Source: a virus
Strand: one strand, 5' to 3'
Virus record (IMG/VR): IMGVR_UViG_3300048011_000740
Location: 1 to 21,327 of that record
Length of the DNA stretch: 21,327 nt
The notes under the pieces are model-generated. The model worked only from the letters and a program-made list of their open reading frames with translations, was not told the origin of the DNA and did not search any database. The translations under genes were made by a program, and so were the position numbers. Each line of letters starts with the position of its first letter. Position 1 is the first letter of the stretch. Positions 1 through 9,033 of the stretch are shown piece after piece.

Positions 1-40
1 CGTTTGCACTAAATCCTACGTTGATGTTTTGTATTGTCAT
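1..40 (-). CDS. Start of a further structural protein (partial, cut by window edge)
   Basis: Only the first 13 codons are visible, reading MTIQNINVGFSAN. A ribosome-binding site (GAGG) lies about 5 nt upstream of the ATG. The opening matches the N-terminal pattern of the next two structural genes upstream (INIGTGVNKGDGD and IDIGVEGNDGTGD), so this is probably another member of the same fibre or baseplate-associated family. It follows the 514-aa fibre gene by 15 nt and would be co-transcribed with it. The rest lies outside the window. Confidence 0.6.
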   Translation of the reverse strand, partial: MTIQNINVGFSAN

Positions 41-55
41 TTTGTTCCCTCGTTA

Positions 56-1600
56 TTAAAATAATACTTCCCATGCGCCGCCAATGTATACCATTAACGC
101 TCTGTCGCCTTGGCCAGTTGGATCCCAGTTGATTCCGTCTGCCATTGCTATCATTCCTTCGTGTTCATAAGTTGGAATGCCACCAACAGTGATATTCATC
201 GATACCCATTTGTTTTGATCAGCAGCTAGTGCTGTACTGTCAAAGTTATTTACATACACCATGTTACTTCTAACTTCGTTGTTGTAAACTATTTCCCCCT
301 CAAGCGGAGTTGGTATGGCAGCCATTTGAGCGTTGCTAACACCAAATACTCGTAGTGTTCCGTCAGTTATTGCAGTTCTTCTGTCAGCTCCCAAAGACAA
401 TACAGATCCTGCGCCTGACAATGTCAATGAAAAGTTAGTAGTTGTCGGTAATATTGAGCCTGTGTTTACAGTATTTGCATAAAGATTATTAAAGGCATTA
501 CCTGTGGCACCTAAATCAGGAGTAACACCTGCGCCTGGTATAATACTACTGTTGGTTTCTACAGGGTCAAAGCTGTTGAATATTACGCTGCTTTGTCCAC
601 CAAGTGTCAACGTGCCGCCTGTGCCTCCGCTGGATACATCAATTACGATATTGCCACTGCTGTTGAATGTAATTCCTGTAGTGAGTGTAATGCCGCCAGC
701 TACAACATTACCAGTTGTTATAAAGCTCCCAGCAGTGATGTTGTTTGTTGTTGATCCGCCTCTTGTGGTTACAGTGTCTAGGGTATCTGATTCGGTTGTT
801 AGATATCCTGTTGCATTGTTGAAGCTGATTTCACCGGTTCCTTCATCGTAGCTGATATCGCCCACGCCTGAAATAGCAGTTCTGTTGATATACTCATTTG
901 GGTTAGTAGTACCATTATACGGAGTAAATCCCAATGCGTTTGTGATCTGACTGCTGATGAATGTGAGCTCTGCTGCTCCAACAAATCCTAAGCTGGTTTC
1001 TCCACTGTTAACTGCCAGCAACTTGTTGCCTTGTCCTGTGTAAGTATCCGGTGCATCAGTTAAATCTGTAAACGTTTCTTTTAACAAATTTGAGTTGTCA
1101 GTTAAGTCTGCAATATCATCTGGTATTAATCCGTTGTTATCTGATAGCTCTTGTAAGTCAGTCGGAACAACTGGAGCATTGATCAAGTCGTTGTAGTCGC
1201 CGCTGAACCCGCCACTTAGCAAGTTGTCATCGTCTGTCAAATCTGCAACATCTGTAGGAATAAGTGGACGATTTAATATATGTGCAGGATCAGTTATATC
1301 ATCTTCGTTGAAGTCTGATTGTATTTGAGTTGCACTCAGTGGTTCGCCGTCTATGGTAATTGTACTTGCATCAAGTGTGGTAGCATTGATAGTTGTAATA
1401 TTACCGGTTGTTGCTTGTAAAGTATCTGCGTTTGACTCGCCACTTACATTTATTGAACCGCCTACTGTTATTCCACCAGTTGTAGTTAATGCAATCAATC
1501 CAGTGATGTTGTTGCCTGCAAGATTTAAATCATCGCCGTTTGGCAGTTCTCTTAATCTGCCTGTGGTTTCATCTAATACTAGTGGATATCTACTTGCCAT
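56..1600 (-). CDS. Fibre-like virion structural protein, 514 aa
   Basis: Probably a tail-fibre or other elongated virion protein; the family assignment rests on composition and repeat style. The N-terminus (MASRYPLVLDETTGRLRELP) and the low-complexity stretch rich in Thr, Gly, Asn and Ile are typical of marine T4-like phage fibres. Residues about 112-184 hold degenerate repeats of the type DLTDNxxLL...FSGDYNDL. The middle (about 260-400) is beta-rich, with GGITL/GNIVI-type strands. The C-terminus (about 425-514) has the GEIVYN...GMIAMADGINWDP...IGGAWEVLF pattern seen at the tips of such fibres. The ATG at 1600 has an AGGA site 8 nt upstream and a late-type promoter box at 1624-1631, so it probably has its own late transcript besides read-through from the giant gene upstream. 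No catalytic domain is visible. Receptor binding is possible but unproven. Confidence 0.75.
   Translation of the reverse strand: MASRYPLVLDETTGRLRELPNGDDLNLAGNNITGLIALTTTGGITVGGSINVSGESNADTLQATTGNITTINATTLDASTITIDGEPLSATQIQSDFNEDDITDPAHILNRPLIPTDVADLTDDDNLLSGGFSGDYNDLINAPVVPTDLQELSDNNGLIPDDIADLTDNSNLLKETFTDLTDAPDTYTGQGNKLLAVNSGETSLGFVGAAELTFISSQITNALGFTPYNGTTNPNEYINRTAISGVGDISYDEGTGEISFNNATGYLTTESDTLDTVTTRGGSTTNNITAGSFITTGNVVAGGITLTTGITFNSSGNIVIDVSSGGTGGTLTLGGQSSVIFNSFDPVETNSSIIPGAGVTPDLGATGNAFNNLYANTVNTGSILPTTTNFSLTLSGAGSVLSLGADRRTAITDGTLRVFGVSNAQMAAIPTPLEGEIVYNNEVRSNMVYVNNFDSTALAADQNKWVSMNITVGGIPTYEHEGMIAMADGINWDPTGQGDRALMVYIGGAWEVLF
1049..1267 (-). repeat. Degenerate LTD/NN fibre repeats inside the 514-aa protein
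   Basis: Codons for residues about 112-184 encode imperfect units with the signatures PTDVADLTDDDNLL, PTDLQELSDNNGLI and DDIADLTDNSNLL, separated by FSGDYNDLINAP-like linkers. Such units are common in elongated fibres of marine myophages. The repeat is in the protein and has diverged at DNA level. Confidence 0.6.
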
Positions 1601-1623
1601 TCGTCATTTCCTATTGTTTAGTA

Positions 1624-1631
1624 TATTTATC
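1624..1631 (-). promoter_or_regulatory. T4 late-type promoter box (GATAAATA)
   Basis: The minus strand reads GATAAATA, one base from the T4 late consensus TATAAATA. It sits in the only gap (38 nt) between the 67-aa gene and the 514-aa fibre gene. Placing the box at -13 to -6 puts the transcript start near 1618, leaving a short leader that contains the AGGA ribosome-binding site. No sigma70-type -35 is evident here. Confidence 0.55.
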
Positions 1632-1638
1632 GTATTCA

Positions 1639-1842
1639 TTATAGTGCAGCAATTCGTGCTTGAAAATCTGCAAAATCAGTGCTTGCTGCCACTTGTGTTT
1701 TTAGATCTGCTAAACTAATAAAAGTCTGATCAACTGTATACAACTCGTCGAAGTTGTCGTTTACTTTGTCAAAGGCGGTGCGGAGAGCATCCCCGTCACC
1801 TTTGTTTACACCTGTTCCTATGTTTATTGTTTGTTGTGCCAT
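1639..1842 (-). CDS. Small structural protein, one shared N-terminal module (67 aa)
   Basis: Residues 1-36 carry the pattern INIGTGVNKGDGDALRTAF followed by DKVNDNFDELY, nearly the same as the first 40 residues of the giant upstream protein. The rest (about 37-67) is a short Ala- and Asp-rich helix-like tail. The protein therefore resembles the N-terminal module of the fibres without any shaft. Its ATG overlaps the stop of the giant gene by one base (TAATG), and the GGGAGAG in the last codons of that gene serves as ribosome-binding site, so translation is probably coupled. It may be an attachment or capping piece, or a remnant of a longer fibre gene. Function unknown. Confidence 0.7.
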   Translation of the reverse strand: MAQQTINIGTGVNKGDGDALRTAFDKVNDNFDELYTVDQTFISLADLKTQVAASTDFADFQARIAAL

Positions 1843-4800
1843 TATACTCTCCCTACAACTACTTCAACTGTGCCGTAGCCGTCGTCAGTTTTATCGCCAA
1901 CTGCTTTACCGATTACTTGTCCCACGCCGGGCGAGTTGTTTACAATTGCATATCCTGCTTTGGCACTAGTAACCAACATATCACCTTTGCGTACTTTTCC
2001 TAGTACCTTACAAGGCACACGCCCTTGTAGTGCTACACCTACAACATGTTCTCCTTTTAGATGACTGTTCATCAAGTGTGCTGGATTTGTTGTTACAACG
2101 CCTGCTACTCTTGTGTCACCTTTGGTGTTGCCAACTGTGACTTCAGCTTCGCCTCCAAATACAAGCACTGTGCCTGGTTCGTATGCTGCATCTCCCAAGT
2201 AGTTTTCTGCAAGGTCAGCATACAATGCTTCTGTTGCAACACCGTTGAATGTTTGTGCATACACTGTGCCCCAGCGATTTGAACTACTACCAATGTTTTG
2301 GTTTGTAGGTGTGCCGCTGTTTGGAATAATGTTTCCAGTGATATTCATAACACCGTTGATGTCTGCACTGCCTGCTTGCATTTCACCGCTTACAGTAAGT
2401 TGGTTGGTGCTTGGATTGTAGCTTACACCTGCATCTGTGTACACAGTTTCCCAAGTTCTAGTAGTATTGTTGCTGTCTACAAATGTCAAGTAATGTGTAG
2501 CATTAGTAGCAGTTGCCCCAGTTTCCAGTTGTTTTGCATACTGTGACCAGCCTTCAAAACTTGGTAGTGTGGTATATGCACTGCCATTCCACACGCCGTT
2601 GTCTAGTACTCTATGCGGGTTAGATACGTTTGTGTATATGTCACCGACAATGTCAGTTTCAAATGTTGCTGTTAGTCCTAGTGTGTATGTTCCTGCACCG
2701 TTGTAAGACACAGTGATTTCGTTTGCTGTACCTTGAATAGTAAGTGTCTCGCCTAGGTCTACTTGACTGCTGGTACCACCGCCATCTGCAAATGTCGTAC
2801 CTTGGTTTGCCAGTTTAGCATTTGCAATGGTGCTGTCTGCAATTTTAGCGTTTACAACACCCAAGTCCTTTAGTTCAATCCAGCCGTCTGTAGCATCAAA
2901 CTGTGTGTTGTGGAAACTTGCTAAGCCTAAATCTGCTTGTGTAATACCTGTGGCATTTGCTCTTGTTGTAGCAGCATTCATGTTTAGTTTGCTTTGTGCA
3001 ATAGCAGCATCGCTTTTAACATCTGCATTAACAATGCTGTTTGGCTGATAACTACCGATTAGATTTCCACTGCCGTCTTTAGTGATAATAAAGTCACTGT
3101 TTGGTACTGCCGGAGATGCACCGTTGTCACCTGTGTCAAATCCGCTGTTGATCCACCTACTGATGCCGCTGTCGTATATTGCAAATTGATTGTTTGCAAG
3201 AGCAGTAGTATCATCAATGTTGGTGTCTTCCATTTCTTCAAATGTATCGTAACGTGCAACCTGTGCATCAACATAGTTTTTGTTTGCTGCATCTGTGCCG
3301 TTTGTAGGAGCATCCAAGTTGAGTATGTTGAAACCGCCCATACGTAGATCTCCACGCATGGTAGTAACACCACTGAGTGCTAGCGCACCACCTGTACTTG
3401 CTGGAATAATATCAGCATCGCCCAACAAGTTGCCGTCTCTGTTCCATCCTAAACGTCTGTTGATGTATCCTTCAACTGCTGTTTCAACTGGCACTGCATC
3501 TGCTGTAGCATTTGTAAATGTATCGTCTGCACTAAATTCGTTTACACGTACACCACGTTTGAATCCAATACCGTCAATGTTTGTAAGAACAAGTGCAGCA
3601 TTGAACGTGATTCTACCTGTACCCTGGTCAACTGTGAAGAATCTACCCACACGGAAGAAACCATCTTGGTCGGTACTTGCAAAGAAACAGCGTCCTCTTT
3701 TGCGTTCTTGTACTTGCGCTTTGCTTGCAAGTCCTTCGCTGTCAATGCTTTGTTCGTCAGTGACAGCACGCTCAATTGGTGCACCTAAAATTCTATCAGG
3801 ATAGTTTGTGGTGTTGTATCCACCTGTACCAATGTCTAGGAAGTCATGAGATGTAGCACGACATGTTGAAATATTAACAGTTACGTTGCCTTTTTCAGCT
3901 TCTTGCAAGCCAAGTTGTAGTGTGATGTTGTTGCCTGCGGCGCTGTCTACTCTAGCAACCAGTCCGCTTCCGCCTGCACTGACAATGTCGTATTTGTCTG
4001 TTATTGTGATTATTCCAAACGCTGCGCCAGTGCCGTCTACTGCATCGGTAACATCGGTGTATGCTGAAGCAACGTGTACTCTGCCGTTCCATGTAAAAAT
4101 CATGTCGATTGTAGTACTGTTAACTCTGGCTGCATCTGCTGTGCTCAGTTTGTTTACAGCAATGTGTTGGTCACCCACTGTACGTCCCAGTGTAGTACCG
4201 CCAGTTAATCCGTAAGCAGCAATTGCATGATCAGCAAAATCGTTTATTACTGTTAGATCGACATAATCAAAGTTGTCATCGATTGTACATCTTGCTTGTA
4301 CTCCCGAAACTTGCACTGCGCCAACAATGGTCGTTTCAAAGCTAAGTGTTCTATATGTAACCTGCTCTTGCTCATCAAAGATAAGTGCAGTACTTGGTCT
4401 AGTTAATACCTCTGAGCTTACACCATTCAACAACAAGTTTTGCTGTGCAGTCATTATTGCATTGGTTGCATAGTCAACATTAAACCGTAAACCTGTTGAT
4501 TCTGTTGCAACATCGCCGCCTGTGCCACTTGTAAAGTCTAGTCTATAAACTTTTGCATTAATGTCGGTGTTTGCACTTCCTAAATCGCCGGCATAAGCAG
4601 CTGGAATTTCAAACTCTGTTTCGCTTACACTCACAACTTCATAAGGCTGGAAACTGAGATCTGTGTCTGCATGGTGTATTTCCAACTGCGAGCCATTCAT
4701 TGGATAGTTAGTACAGTCAAATATAAATGCAAACGATTGTCCTGCTGCACCCTTGGTTGACAGTGTAGATACATCAACAGGAGCACCATAGCTTACCGGA

Positions 4801-7800
4801 GTAGGAGTGGTATCATCTGTAACTGTGTCTGCATCGTTGAATGTGTATTCATACAAGTTTATTGCATCTATATATCTAGTAACCCAGACCACAGTGTTGC
4901 CCGACTCTTCATAAGCAAATACCACACGTCCTTGTGCAGTATTTCCAGTAATAGTACTTAACTGCTGAATTATATCGTCTCTAACAATTCCTAACCCTGT
5001 GCCTGTGAGTGTGACAATTTGGTCAGCTGCAAACATTTTAACAGGTTGTGTCAAATCTTGTTCAAGATCAATTTTTGTTGCAACTTCGTCTGGGTCACTG
5101 CCTTCTGAAACCAGTCCGTAGAAACCATAACTGTTGTTGCCTGTAAGTGAACGTATCTGCGAACCGTTGAGCGACAAGTATCCTGTGTGACAGTAGTATG
5201 TAAACACACTAACAAGTTCTGAAAGTGCGTTGTTGTTTGCTAGTACACCGTAGCCCAAGTCGTTGATTTGCGTAAAGTCGTTTGCCAACATTGATTTGTT
5301 ACCGGCGCCTTGTAGAATAATATCTACTGGACCAGCAGCGCTATCAATGTCGTCGTCAAAACCAATGCCGTCATGTGACCCCAAGTCTAGTACAAGTGTG
5401 GCTTTTTGTACAGTTGTTACACCGTCAATTTCACTTACACCTGTTGTATAGTTTCTAATAGCGTTTACCTGATAACGTCTGCCAAATTCAAAGAAACTAC
5501 ATGGTAGTTCTGGCTTGCGAATATTCAAACCACTTCCAATAGGTGCTTCAACATTTACTGTAAACAAATCTACTTTACTGGTGATTGTCATTGGCATGTT
5601 GTATGTGTAACCGTCAATGAACATACCACCGTGGAATGCTTTTTTGTTTAAACTTCTAGCAAAACTTGTGTTGGTCTGTGCATATGGAGAACGTGTTCTA
5701 ACACTACCTTCAGGATCCAATACCATCATGAATCCACCGTGTCTTTGTACTGTAAGATTTCTTACAATTGTGTTATCTCCGCACAAGAACACATCCATCT
5801 CGTTGTTGTCTTTGGCAGGATTGTAATCTGCATCAAATCCGTATGCAACAAGATCCACTAGTTCTAATGCTTGTGTATCTGCTCCGGTTTCTGCTTCATA
5901 GTTGGTGTTGAACACTTGTGTTTCGGTATTGCCTGCTGTTACTGTGTATGGATCTGCAGAATCGTTGGCTAGGATATTTGTAATCATGCCTTTGATGTGC
6001 AAAACACCTGCGGTTGTTTCTGTTTCTTTTCCAACAAATTCTGCCTTAGTGCTGTAGGTTTTTTGATTTTCTGCACTATAACTGCGCCCGCCGCGATTCA
6101 AGTCTTTGACTAACCCGTCAACTAAAAATCCTATTTGTGCACGATACACTGTTGCATCGTAAACCAATGCAGGGTACGTAGCAGTTATGTAAGCAATAAC
6201 TTCTTCAACAATAAAGTCTTTGTTGAAACGTACTAGGTCAGCAGCTTCGCCATAGTTGCCCTTGTTGTCTTTACCAAAATCACTGATGTCTACAGGATTA
6301 GCTGGATCTGTCAAATAGTGATATCCAAAGTATCCTCTACGCAAGCCTGTCAAGTCGTCGATCCACTCATCAGTACCGCCTGTGGCAGTTGTTAGTCCAT
6401 CAATGGTTTCGTCTCTGTAGAACCAAACATTGGCATGGTCACTCAAACTTGGGCCAGGTGCTGGTCTAATAACAGTTCGTCTAAATTCGTCACCTTTGAT
6501 TGAAATATTTTCAGGTAATCTAATTGGAAGCTGTTCTTCGTATGTACCCGACTCTACTCTAACACTGATTTGCTTTTTCTTAACAAATGCGCCGTATTCC
6601 AATTCTTCATTTTCTAAAAATTCTGTAGGCTCAAGCAAATCAATTTCTACAGTATCGTAGTTGATGCCGCCGTTGTCTGCACCACGGGTGTAACTTACAA
6701 TAGTACCGATTGCACCACTGCGCTTACCTCTAATTACTTTGCCTGGAAAAATGTCTACATTTGGAGTGCCTGCTGCTGGATCGCCTGCTTGGTCAACAAA
6801 TCCGTTGGCGCCACTGTGTATATACAAATTGTAATAGTTTGCAGCTTCTACCAAAGCAGGATCGGGTGTGTTTTGATTGATTGTATCTAGCACAACATCC
6901 CAATTGTCTTCTACTGCACCGTACCACGGGTTGCCGTTTGTAACTGATGCTGCTGTTAATGCTGTTAGCATGAGATTTTTTGCATATGTCAGTGCATAGC
7001 TGGTTTGTTGATATTGTCCATTATTGTCAATTGCAATTTCGCCCGACGGGTTTGCAAAATATTTCAAGCCTGCAATTCTACTGAGTCTATTTTGTTTTAC
7101 AAGTGAACTACTGCCTGCAATGTCCAATTTGATAGCATTGATAATTAATTCTAAATCTCTTCTGCAAATACTTTCGTTGTACACAAAAGTAGGAAACACC
7201 ACTGCAACTTGTGCAATTGTTTCATCTATGATATCTCTTAATTCTGTATCGATTGTGTTCACAACGACAGTTTGATCTCCAGATGTTGTAAACCCTAAAT
7301 CTCCCGGATCGGTGACATACGCATTGTATTCTGTCAACGACTCGTTGTATGTCATGGTTTGAATATATGGACCGATATCAATATCACTTGCGTCTTGAAT
7401 TCGTTTTGCTTTGGCCATAGCTGCATAAACTGAACGGAACGCATAAGTTTCGCTGCGTCCTTCTCTACCAGCTGGCGTACTACTGTGGTCGTCAGTGCCT
7501 CTCAAACTCACATAAATGTTTTCACTGAGTGTTGCCTGTTGTGCATCTACATAATACTTTGTAGCAACTTGCAAATCACTAGCATCATTTACAATGCCTG
7601 CGCCTTCATACGGAGCAGGGTGATCATGTGCAAACAATGCACCTGTCATGCTATCGCCTTCTCTGCGTACCACACTCTTGCGAGGTAGTGCAACGTTGTC
7701 TAGCCAGTTGCCAGCAAGGTCGGCATCATATGCAGCGTCTACAAGCGTCTGTACACCCACTCCAAAGTCTGGCAGTATTGCATTTGTATTTGACAACGCA

Positions 7801-8603
7801 TCGTTTTGTGTAGGGTGAAGCGTGATGTTGTTACTGTCTTCTCTACGTACATAATAAGTTGTGCCTGTTGTTAAATTTGTTCCGTCAGTGATTGTGCTGT
7901 TGTATATGTAAGGAGCACCAGTGACTGCTTCTGTTAGTCCATGATCTGCAATTTCCACAAGTGGAGAACCTTGACCTGCAAAATCATCAATTGTCAGTGT
8001 ATATGCTGCAACACTGGCTGGTTCGTCTTTGATACGTGCACCCATGCCAGCTGCTTCTTTTGGCATATACTTTCTATCTGACAAGCCTTTGGAAATAAGA
8101 ATATTGTCTTCGTCAATCAGCGGTGGATCATCGTGCACTGCATTCCAGTTGTCAATCAACAGTTGTCTTTCGCTGTCCACAAGAACTTTCTCGTGTGTGG
8201 TTTCGCCGTATGCTAGTGCAGCACCCATTTTCATAGGATTAGAAATAGTTGGACTAGGGTCTGTTTCAATGTTTACATTGATAACACGTATTCTCAGCTT
8301 GTCACCGTCAATGTTAAACGCAACAGTGTTGTCAGGATCATTGGGATCTGCGTTGCCTGCATCACTAACTAGTTCAAAGAAATCAAGACCTGTGCCATCT
8401 TGTTTTACAAGAACAACTTTGCCTTCTTCGCCGCTGGTTGACGAAGGTGTATCGTTGAGGTTAGTAAAACTAATCTGTCCGCCAAGACCAAATACAGCAT
8501 ACAGTTCTTGGAAGTTTTCATTAACTTTCTTAAAACTTTCACGTATGCTATCTCCAGTGCCGTCATTGCCCTCTACACCGATATCAATTTCTTGTTTTGC
8601 CAT
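1842..8603 (-). CDS. Giant fibre-like structural protein, 2253 aa
   Basis: This single uninterrupted gene fills almost a third of the window. Residues 1-40 hold the module NDGTGDSIRESFKKVNENF shared with neighbouring structural genes. Around 355-410 is a block beginning NIYVSLRGTDDHSS. Around 675-715 (SVRVESGTYEEQLPIRLPEN, then IKGDEFRRTVIRPAPG) and 936-1010 (CGDNTIVRNLTVQRHGG) the sequence looks like a pectate-lyase-type right-handed beta-helix. Around 1590-1700 is a conserved-looking section (ERKRGRCFFASTDQDGFFRV). A GGDLRMGG-like/NYVDAQ section follows at about 1755-1800. The last 130 residues start with YADLAENY and form a separate C-terminal domain also found on long fibres of marine T4-like phages. 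It is probably a trimeric tail or baseplate fibre. The ATG at 8603 has a GGAG site and lies 11 nt after the Fe-S carrier gene. No hydrolase active site could be assigned. Confidence 0.8.
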   Translation of the reverse strand: MAKQEIDIGVEGNDGTGDSIRESFKKVNENFQELYAVFGLGGQISFTNLNDTPSSTSGEEGKVVLVKQDGTGLDFFELVSDAGNADPNDPDNTVAFNIDGDKLRIRVINVNIETDPSPTISNPMKMGAALAYGETTHEKVLVDSERQLLIDNWNAVHDDPPLIDEDNILISKGLSDRKYMPKEAAGMGARIKDEPASVAAYTLTIDDFAGQGSPLVEIADHGLTEAVTGAPYIYNSTITDGTNLTTGTTYYVRREDSNNITLHPTQNDALSNTNAILPDFGVGVQTLVDAAYDADLAGNWLDNVALPRKSVVRREGDSMTGALFAHDHPAPYEGAGIVNDASDLQVATKYYVDAQQATLSENIYVSLRGTDDHSSTPAGREGRSETYAFRSVYAAMAKAKRIQDASDIDIGPYIQTMTYNESLTEYNAYVTDPGDLGFTTSGDQTVVVNTIDTELRDIIDETIAQVAVVFPTFVYNESICRRDLELIINAIKLDIAGSSSLVKQNRLSRIAGLKYFANPSGEIAIDNNGQYQQTSYALTYAKNLMLTALTAASVTNGNPWYGAVEDNWDVVLDTINQNTPDPALVEAANYYNLYIHSGANGFVDQAGDPAAGTPNVDIFPGKVIRGKRSGAIGTIVSYTRGADNGGINYDTVEIDLLEPTEFLENEELEYGAFVKKKQISVRVESGTYEEQLPIRLPENISIKGDEFRRTVIRPAPGPSLSDHANVWFYRDETIDGLTTATGGTDEWIDDLTGLRRGYFGYHYLTDPANPVDISDFGKDNKGNYGEAADLVRFNKDFIVEEVIAYITATYPALVYDATVYRAQIGFLVDGLVKDLNRGGRSYSAENQKTYSTKAEFVGKETETTAGVLHIKGMITNILANDSADPYTVTAGNTETQVFNTNYEAETGADTQALELVDLVAYGFDADYNPAKDNNEMDVFLCGDNTIVRNLTVQRHGGFMMVLDPEGSVRTRSPYAQTNTSFARSLNKKAFHGGMFIDGYTYNMPMTITSKVDLFTVNVEAPIGSGLNIRKPELPCSFFEFGRRYQVNAIRNYTTGVSEIDGVTTVQKATLVLDLGSHDGIGFDDDIDSAAGPVDIILQGAGNKSMLANDFTQINDLGYGVLANNNALSELVSVFTYYCHTGYLSLNGSQIRSLTGNNSYGFYGLVSEGSDPDEVATKIDLEQDLTQPVKMFAADQIVTLTGTGLGIVRDDIIQQLSTITGNTAQGRVVFAYEESGNTVVWVTRYIDAINLYEYTFNDADTVTDDTTPTPVSYGAPVDVSTLSTKGAAGQSFAFIFDCTNYPMNGSQLEIHHADTDLSFQPYEVVSVSETEFEIPAAYAGDLGSANTDINAKVYRLDFTSGTGGDVATESTGLRFNVDYATNAIMTAQQNLLLNGVSSEVLTRPSTALIFDEQEQVTYRTLSFETTIVGAVQVSGVQARCTIDDNFDYVDLTVINDFADHAIAAYGLTGGTTLGRTVGDQHIAVNKLSTADAARVNSTTIDMIFTWNGRVHVASAYTDVTDAVDGTGAAFGIITITDKYDIVSAGGSGLVARVDSAAGNNITLQLGLQEAEKGNVTVNISTCRATSHDFLDIGTGGYNTTNYPDRILGAPIERAVTDEQSIDSEGLASKAQVQERKRGRCFFASTDQDGFFRVGRFFTVDQGTGRITFNAALVLTNIDGIGFKRGVRVNEFSADDTFTNATADAVPVETAVEGYINRRLGWNRDGNLLGDADIIPASTGGALALSGVTTMRGDLRMGGFNILNLDAPTNGTDAANKNYVDAQVARYDTFEEMEDTNIDDTTALANNQFAIYDSGISRWINSGFDTGDNGASPAVPNSDFIITKDGSGNLIGSYQPNSIVNADVKSDAAIAQSKLNMNAATTRANATGITQADLGLASFHNTQFDATDGWIELKDLGVVNAKIADSTIANAKLANQGTTFADGGGTSSQVDLGETLTIQGTANEITVSYNGAGTYTLGLTATFETDIVGDIYTNVSNPHRVLDNGVWNGSAYTTLPSFEGWSQYAKQLETGATATNATHYLTFVDSNNTTRTWETVYTDAGVSYNPSTNQLTVSGEMQAGSADINGVMNITGNIIPNSGTPTNQNIGSSSNRWGTVYAQTFNGVATEALYADLAENYLGDAAYEPGTVLVFGGEAEVTVGNTKGDTRVAGVVTTNPAHLMNSHLKGEHVVGVALQGRVPCKVLGKVRKGDMLVTSAKAGYAIVNNSPGVGQVIGKAVGDKTDDGYGTVEVVVGRV

Positions 8604-8614
8604 TTATTTCTCCA

Positions 8615-8971
8615 TTACCATTGTGGTACTAAATTGTCCATATCGAAATTAACACTAACGCCGCAGCCACAACTGCTCTGTGCGTTCGGATTGTTGATTT
8701 CGAAATTACTTCCTGTGAGACTGCTTACATAATCGACCTCTGTACCAATTAAAAACATTACACTGCTGGCACTGATTGCAAAATTTCCTTGATCACAAGC
8801 AACTATTTCATCGCCTGCTTCTAGATCTTCTACCTGTGCTGTACCCCAGTCGTATTCAAACCCTGCACAGCCGCCGCCTTTGATGTTAAGCGTGATAGCA
8901 TAACAATCATTCTCTTTGCATAGTTTGCCAATTTGATGGTTTGCTGCTGGGGTTAGTGTACAAATACTCAT
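8615..8971 (-). CDS. A-type iron-sulfur cluster carrier (HesB/IscA family), 118 aa
   Basis: A-type carriers hold an Fe-S cluster, or iron, through three cysteines and pass it to target proteins. All three are present: C35 in GGGCAGFEY and the pair C101/C103 in SSCGCGVSV. The length of about 118 aa is normal for the family. The ATG at 8971 follows an AAGGAG site, and a late-type box lies at 8993-9000. The gene is first in the structural block, 11 nt ahead of the giant fibre gene, so it appears to be expressed late with virion parts rather than with metabolic genes. It could supply iron to a virion protein or to host Fe-S enzymes. The bacterial homologue (IscA, ErpA or SufA) cannot be told apart by eye. 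Confidence 0.9.
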   Translation of the reverse strand: MSICTLTPAANHQIGKLCKENDCYAITLNIKGGGCAGFEYDWGTAQVEDLEAGDEIVACDQGNFAISASSVMFLIGTEVDYVSSLTGSNFEINNPNAQSSCGCGVSVNFDMDNLVPQW

Positions 8972-8985
8972 TATTTCTTGTCTCC

Positions 8986-9015
8986 TTGCTATTATTTATG
9001 GTTATTTTTTATAAT
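8986..9015 (+). promoter_or_regulatory. Sigma70-like promoter for the plus-strand Cys4 gene
   Basis: TTGCTA at 8986-8991 and a perfect TATAAT at 9010-9015 are separated by 18 bp. The predicted start near 9022 leaves about 12 nt before the ATG at 9034, with no Shine-Dalgarno sequence. The site overlaps the minus-strand late box at 8993-9000, so the two divergent promoters share the same DNA. Confidence 0.55.
8993..9000 (-). promoter_or_regulatory. T4 late-type promoter box (CATAAATA)
   Basis: The minus strand reads CATAAATA, one base from the T4 late consensus. Placing it at -13 to -6 puts the start near 8987, so the leader would begin right at the AAGGAG ribosome-binding site of the Fe-S carrier gene. 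It would drive the carrier, the giant fibre and the 67-aa gene. Confidence 0.6.
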
Positions 9016-9033
9016 CTTAATGTAAATATAGTT

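Noticed and set aside
504-851. Plus-strand open frame of 115 aa across the 514-aa fibre gene
   Set aside because: Hydrophobic, Val/Pro-rich translation typical of the antisense of Thr/Gly/Asn-rich fibre DNA; no promoter or ribosome-binding site.
1842-8603. Intein, frameshift or gene-fusion error inside the giant structural gene
   Set aside because: No intein splice motifs seen and the composition is fibre-like throughout; long single fibres are normal in this phage group.
8029-8652. Plus-strand open frame of 207 aa opposite the N-terminus of the giant fibre
   Set aside because: Antisense of well-supported coding sequence with Ser/Leu/Pro-rich composition and no initiation signals.
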